Below, one piece after another: positions 6,860 through 10,267 of a stretch of DNA of 10,267 nucleotides. The stretch covers positions 1 through 10,267 of the forward strand of contig JAILAO010000124.1 in assembly GCA_024681565.1 (NCBI GenBank). Reading direction: 5' to 3'. Source of the DNA: Bacteroidales bacterium. GTDB taxonomy: Bacteria; Bacteroidota; Bacteroidia; Bacteroidales; UBA932. A program made the translations under genes and the position numbers. The first letter of the stretch is position 1. The number at the start of each line of letters is the position of its first letter. The notes beneath the pieces were generated by a model. That model was not told the DNA's origin and ran no database searches. It saw nothing but the letters and a program-made list of their open reading frames with translations.

Positions 6860-7849
6860 TTATAGCTCGCGGAATTTCGCGGCGCTGATCTTGGTCGGCT
6901 TGAGCGTAATGGTCTCCCTGATCTTGTCCAGGACCTTGCGGTCCTCCACCTGCTCAACGAGGCGCTCGACCTGTTTCTGGTCATGCAACATGTTGACAGC
7001 CATCTCCTTGACCATCTCATCAGGAACGTTTCCGATGCCGTACATCGCATATTGGTAGCGGGCGAAACTTTCAGCCTGCTCCTGCAGGTCCTTGTCCTCT
7101 ACCTGGAAGCCCCACTTCTGCATCAGGGAGCCGCGCACCAGCTGCCACTTGAAATCTTCGGCGAATCCCGGGAAATCCTTCTCGACATCCTCTTTGCTGA
7201 CCTTGCCGTTGTTGGCCTCGACCAGCCAGCGCTTCAGGAACTCCTCAGGAAGCTGCACGTCCGCCTTCTTGATGAAGAAATCCCGGATATCACGGGTCAG
7301 ACGCCACTCGGCCTCATTCTTATACTGGCTCTTGAGGCGTTCGGTGACCTCTTTCTCGATCTCCTCGTCGGTCTTCTCTTCTTTTTTCTCCTCATAATAC
7401 TTCTTGAGGTTCTCGATCATCGGAGCCTTGTCCTTGGCAGCGACCGTGACGGAATAGGAAGGGACGGTATCTCCCTTCTCCACCTCCACGGAAACTTCCG
7501 GAGAAAGGCCCAGGTCGAAGACGAAGGTAAAGTCCTTTCCGTCTTCCCACTCGATCTGGGGCTGGTTCTCGGAAGCCAGGGGCTCGCCGAGGATACGGAG
7601 TTTCTTCTCGTTGATGTGCTGGTCCAGCGCCTGGCCGATCACCTGGTTCACGGACTCGACCAACGCCTGGTCGCCGTAGACCCGCTTGATCAGAGAGGCC
7701 GGCACCATTCCCTTGCGGAAGCCCTTGAATTCAGCCGTGCGGCGGCGCTCAGCAAGTTTTTTCCGCTCGATTTCTGCATAATCAGCAGCTGCCACCTCAA
7801 GCGTCAGCTCGAGGTTCAGCTTGTCAATTTGTTTTTCTGTTACTTTCAT
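6860..7849 (-). CDS. tig: Trigger factor lacking the PPIase domain (ribosome-associated chaperone)
   Basis: Trigger factor docks at the ribosomal exit tunnel and shields nascent chains. The 329-residue product shows the ribosome-binding N-terminal domain (about 1-118) with the docking signature GFRKGMVP at 43-50. The C-terminal chaperone region (about 184-329) includes LPEEFLKRWLVEANNG (200-215) and DFPGFAEDFKWQLVRG (225-240), which resemble the Bacteroidetes form of the family. Typical trigger factors are about 430-450 residues with an FKBP-type PPIase domain of about 100 residues between these parts. Here only a charged linker of about 40 residues (140-180, rich in Lys and Glu) occupies that place, and no FKBP-like motif is visible. 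The frame is intact, so this looks like a natural domain loss rather than a broken gene. It starts 3 nt after the stop of the HD phosphohydrolase gene without a Shine-Dalgarno sequence, so co-transcription is likely, and it ends at a terminator. Confidence 0.92.
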   Translation of the reverse strand: MKVTEKQIDKLNLELTLEVAAADYAEIERKKLAERRRTAEFKGFRKGMVPASLIKRVYGDQALVESVNQVIGQALDQHINEKKLRILGEPLASENQPQIEWEDGKDFTFVFDLGLSPEVSVEVEKGDTVPSYSVTVAAKDKAPMIENLKKYYEEKKEEKTDEEIEKEVTERLKSQYKNEAEWRLTRDIRDFFIKKADVQLPEEFLKRWLVEANNGKVSKEDVEKDFPGFAEDFKWQLVRGSLMQKWGFQVEDKDLQEQAESFARYQYAMYGIGNVPDEMVKEMAVNMLHDQKQVERLVEQVEDRKVLDKIRETITLKPTKISAAKFREL

Positions 7850-7852
7850 ATC

Positions 7853-9883
7853 TTATGATTTTTTCTGATTTCTCTGGGGATAGACGACCCGCTCGTGGTG
7901 GATCTGTGCAAGATACTGTTTGAGTGTCTCCTTGACGGTCCCGAGTTCGCTGATGGAGATGTCGGCATGGTCGAACTGGCCTTCCTCCATCTTACCGGCC
8001 ACGATCCGCTCCACAAAGGCAGAATACGCTTCCGGCGTATATTCCGTCAAGGTACGGGATGCGGCCTCGACGCTGTCGCACAGCATCAGGACGATCTGTT
8101 CCTTGGTAACCGGTTTCATGCCGGGATAGCGGAATTCGCCCGCCAGGGCGGGATCTCCGCCGTTGCGCAGGTACTGACCGTAGAAATATCCTGTCGTCGT
8201 CGTACCGTGATGGGTGCGGATAAAATCCACGATGGTGTCCGGCAAGCGGTGCTTCTGTGCGATCTCGACGCCGTCCGATACGTGGCGGATGATATCGCGG
8301 GCACTCTGTTCGGGTGCCATGCCGGCATGGTAGCGGGGCGCCCCGTCACTGGAGATCAGCGACTCGTTCTCGATGAAACAGAGTGGATTGTTCATCTTGC
8401 CGATATCGTGGTAAAGGGCGCCGGCACGGACCAGGTCGGCATTGGCCCCGATGGCCCGGGCGACGGCGTTCACCATATTCATCACCTGCAGGGAGTGCTG
8501 GAACGTGCCCGGCGCCTTCTGTTCCAGTTCGCGGATGAGCGGGTTGGACACGTCGCAAAGTTCGATCAGGCGGGAATTGGACACCAGATTGAACATCCGT
8601 TCGAACAGATAGATCACCGGATAGAAAGCCACCGTCAGCATGGAACCGATGAACAGGTCCAGCAGGACGCGCCAGACATTGCCGGTCACCATTTCCGCGG
8701 CGCGGAAACCCAGATAGGCCACCGCCAGCACGGCAAAGGTGATCAGGGCCGTGATGAATTGCTTCCAGCCCCGGTTGAAATACTTGAAGGCCAGCACGGC
8801 CACCATCCCGGCGACGAAGAACATGACAAAGAGCACGACCCCGTCATGGCTGAAAATCAGCAGGGGCAGCAATGACACGACATAGACCGGGACCACGACC
8901 CGGTTACGCATGAATGCCTGCAACAGCAGGGCAGGCAGCGTAAACGGGACAAACAGCAGCAGACGTTCGTTCACGCGGATCAGGAGCAGCGTCGTCAATG
9001 CGCTCAGCAGGAATACCACTACAATATAGGGGAAACGGGCATCCATGAAGATCCGGGGATTATTGAAAAAGATGGAGAGGTACAGCAGGACCAGGATCGC
9101 CAGCGCGATCAGGATATTGCCGACCAGCATCATCGCCGGAGCCCCGGCATAGCCGACATTGGCTTCGAACTCCCGCTTGTAGGAATCGAGCATCTGGGCC
9201 ACTTCCGCCGTCACGAGTTCGCCCTCCTGGACGATCAGCTGGCCGGAAGACACATAGCCTGACGTCGGAGAGATCCCCGTGGCGGACTCGGCATGGACCA
9301 GTTCGGTCGTCTGCTCGTCATAGAGCAGGTTCGGAACCAGCAGATCATACACGCCGACTGCACGGAAAACCGAATCCACGTTCGCGCCGGACACGTCGGA
9401 GATATCGGACAACAGGCGGGCGCGCGCTTCCGTCAGACGGTACACCTCGGAAACCGGATATTTGACGGCACGCTTGTCCCGCTGTATATAGATGATTTCC
9501 GGCTCATTCTCCACATGACGGCGGCTGCCCTCGTCCGCGATCACGCCCTTCTGGTAGATGGCGCGCATGGAAGAGAGGACGGCGCTGCGCAGATTACCCA
9601 GTTCCAGGCGCTCCGCAGAGCGGAGATTGCGGCCGGTGATCTCGTCCGAGAACTTATAATACGGAATAACCTCCGTCGACGTCCTGCTCCGTTCTTCGCG
9701 AAGCTGTTCGTCCGTCTTGTAGATCGGGAAATCGAACTGCGCGTACAGCGTCTCGTATTTCCAGGGACGGCCCTTCCGGTAGTCATAGGCAAACTTGGCG
9801 CTCCTGGGCATCAGCAGAACCAAGAGAAGGAACGCGAGGCCCAGGGGCACGAAGATTCGGATGAGGTATTTCCGGCCGGCCAT
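7853..9883 (-). CDS. 7TMR-HD family membrane phosphohydrolase (PgpH-like; probable cyclic-di-AMP phosphodiesterase)
   Basis: The 676-residue protein has the full 7TMR-HD architecture. An N-terminal membrane anchor (about 9-25) is followed by an extracytoplasmic domain of about 220 residues (26-248), seven membrane helices (about 249-427) and a cytoplasmic HD domain (about 445-640). The metal-binding residues expected for a two-metal HD hydrolase are in place: H463 (FQHSLQVMNM), H492-D493 (LYHDIGK), H534 (IIRHVSDG), H558-H559 (THHGT) and D603 (MLCDSVEA), so the enzyme should be active. Characterised members such as Listeria PgpH hydrolyse cyclic-di-AMP to pApA; the substrate here is inferred from that family. 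The outer domain presumably senses an extracellular or periplasmic signal. The start ATG lies 1 nt past the stop of the upstream synthase gene, and trigger factor follows after 3 nt, indicating one operon. Confidence 0.9.
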   Translation of the reverse strand: MAGRKYLIRIFVPLGLAFLLLVLLMPRSAKFAYDYRKGRPWKYETLYAQFDFPIYKTDEQLREERSRTSTEVIPYYKFSDEITGRNLRSAERLELGNLRSAVLSSMRAIYQKGVIADEGSRRHVENEPEIIYIQRDKRAVKYPVSEVYRLTEARARLLSDISDVSGANVDSVFRAVGVYDLLVPNLLYDEQTTELVHAESATGISPTSGYVSSGQLIVQEGELVTAEVAQMLDSYKREFEANVGYAGAPAMMLVGNILIALAILVLLYLSIFFNNPRIFMDARFPYIVVVFLLSALTTLLLIRVNERLLLFVPFTLPALLLQAFMRNRVVVPVYVVSLLPLLIFSHDGVVLFVMFFVAGMVAVLAFKYFNRGWKQFITALITFAVLAVAYLGFRAAEMVTGNVWRVLLDLFIGSMLTVAFYPVIYLFERMFNLVSNSRLIELCDVSNPLIRELEQKAPGTFQHSLQVMNMVNAVARAIGANADLVRAGALYHDIGKMNNPLCFIENESLISSDGAPRYHAGMAPEQSARDIIRHVSDGVEIAQKHRLPDTIVDFIRTHHGTTTTGYFYGQYLRNGGDPALAGEFRYPGMKPVTKEQIVLMLCDSVEAASRTLTEYTPEAYSAFVERIVAGKMEEGQFDHADISISELGTVKETLKQYLAQIHHERVVYPQRNQKKS

Positions 9884-9884
9884 G

Positions 9885-10267
9885 CTATTTGATGGTCATC
9901 TCGGCGATGTCGTCACCGTCATAGAGGCCGGCATCGAGTTTCGCCTTGATCTCCTTGAAGGCATTGAGGGTGTATTCCACGTCCTCCATCGTATGGGCGG
10001 CGGTGGAAACGATGCGGAAGATGATCATTCCCTTCGGGATAACCGGATAGATGACCACCGAGCAGAAGATCTTGTAATTCTCCCGCAGGTCCTTGGCCAT
10101 CTTGGTCGCCTGGGCGACACCACCGAAAATATGGACCGGCGTCACGCAGGCCTGGGCTTCGCCGATGTTGAAACCTTCTTTCCGGAAACCGTCCTGGATA
10201 GCGTGGGTGATCTTCCAGCATTTGGCGCGGAGTTCGTCACCCTCCGGGGAATCGATGATCTCCATCC
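9885..10267 (-). CDS. C-terminal part of a PLP-dependent alpha-oxoamine synthase / class I-II aminotransferase-fold enzyme
   Basis: About 126 codons are visible, ending at TAG (9885-9887). The frame is open to the window edge, so the Met at 10265 is almost certainly internal; the family is about 400 residues long. The visible part matches the C-terminal small domain of the family. Its late motif YPVIPKGMIIFRIVSTAAHT carries the conserved Arg that binds substrate carboxylate, and MEDVEYTLNAFKEIKAKL follows as the closing helix. Family members condense an amino acid with an acyl-CoA or acyl-ACP with loss of CO2: glycine C-acetyltransferase, 8-amino-7-oxononanoate synthase, serine palmitoyltransferase, and cysteate acyltransferase for sulfonolipids. 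The PLP-lysine and substrate-specific regions lie outside the window, so the reaction cannot be chosen. It is the upstream partner of the HD phosphohydrolase gene, 1 nt apart. Confidence 0.8.
   Translation of the reverse strand, partial: MEIIDSPEGDELRAKCWKITHAIQDGFRKEGFNIGEAQACVTPVHIFGGVAQATKMAKDLRENYKIFCSVVIYPVIPKGMIIFRIVSTAAHTMEDVEYTLNAFKEIKAKLDAGLYDGDDIAEMTIK

Noticed and set aside
6780..7058. A 92-codon plus-strand frame starting in the intergenic gap and overlapping trigger factor
   Set aside because: It begins before the terminator hairpin and runs through it, has Ser/Arg-rich low-complexity content, and is antisense to a solid gene. There is no support for it as a small protein.
9885..10265. 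A complete small 126-residue gene starting at the ATG at 10265
   Set aside because: The sequence matches only the C-terminal domain of an enzyme family of about 400 residues, and the frame stays open to the window edge, so this Met is internal.

Overview
The window looks like a chromosomal segment of a Bacteroidota species, most likely order Bacteroidales. The signs are a SusC/SusD pair, TAnnTTTG-type -7 promoter elements, starts without Shine-Dalgarno sequences (A/T-rich leaders instead) and GC-rich coding DNA with AT-rich intergenic gaps. The family cannot be fixed from sequence alone. All genes I can support lie on the minus strand, so transcription runs from high to low coordinates.

In transcription order, the first block (10267 to 6860) is a tightly packed, probably co-transcribed set. 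It holds the C-terminal end of a PLP-dependent alpha-oxoamine synthase-type enzyme, a 7TMR-HD (PgpH-like) membrane phosphohydrolase beginning 1 nt after that gene's stop, and a short trigger factor beginning 3 nt after the phosphohydrolase stop. A hairpin plus T-tract (6797-6833) ends the block. The trigger factor has the ribosome-docking and C-terminal chaperone regions but no FKBP-type PPIase domain.

The second block (about 6758 to 1199) is a two-gene operon: a SusC/RagA TonB-dependent outer-membrane transporter and its SusD/RagB surface lipoprotein, 23 nt apart. It has its own -7 element and a leader of about 70 nt upstream, and a near-ideal 15-bp hairpin terminator downstream. No carbohydrate-active enzyme, ECF sigma/anti-sigma pair or hybrid two-component regulator lies beside the pair here, so the substrate cannot be read from context. 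The SusD is unusually long because of an insertion of about 160 residues near its C-terminus.

The third block (1169 to beyond position 1) is a polytopic membrane protein of the DUF1538 family, truncated by the window edge and built from two tandem homologous halves. Its -7 promoter element ends 5 nt before the start codon, which suggests a leaderless or nearly leaderless transcript.

I see no RNA gene, CRISPR array, insertion sequence or phage-like element. The window is mostly ordinary core and outer-membrane gene content. The points most worth a second look are the PPIase-less trigger factor, the duplicated DUF1538 protein with its leaderless promoter, the extended SusD, and the synthase/phosphohydrolase/chaperone operon.
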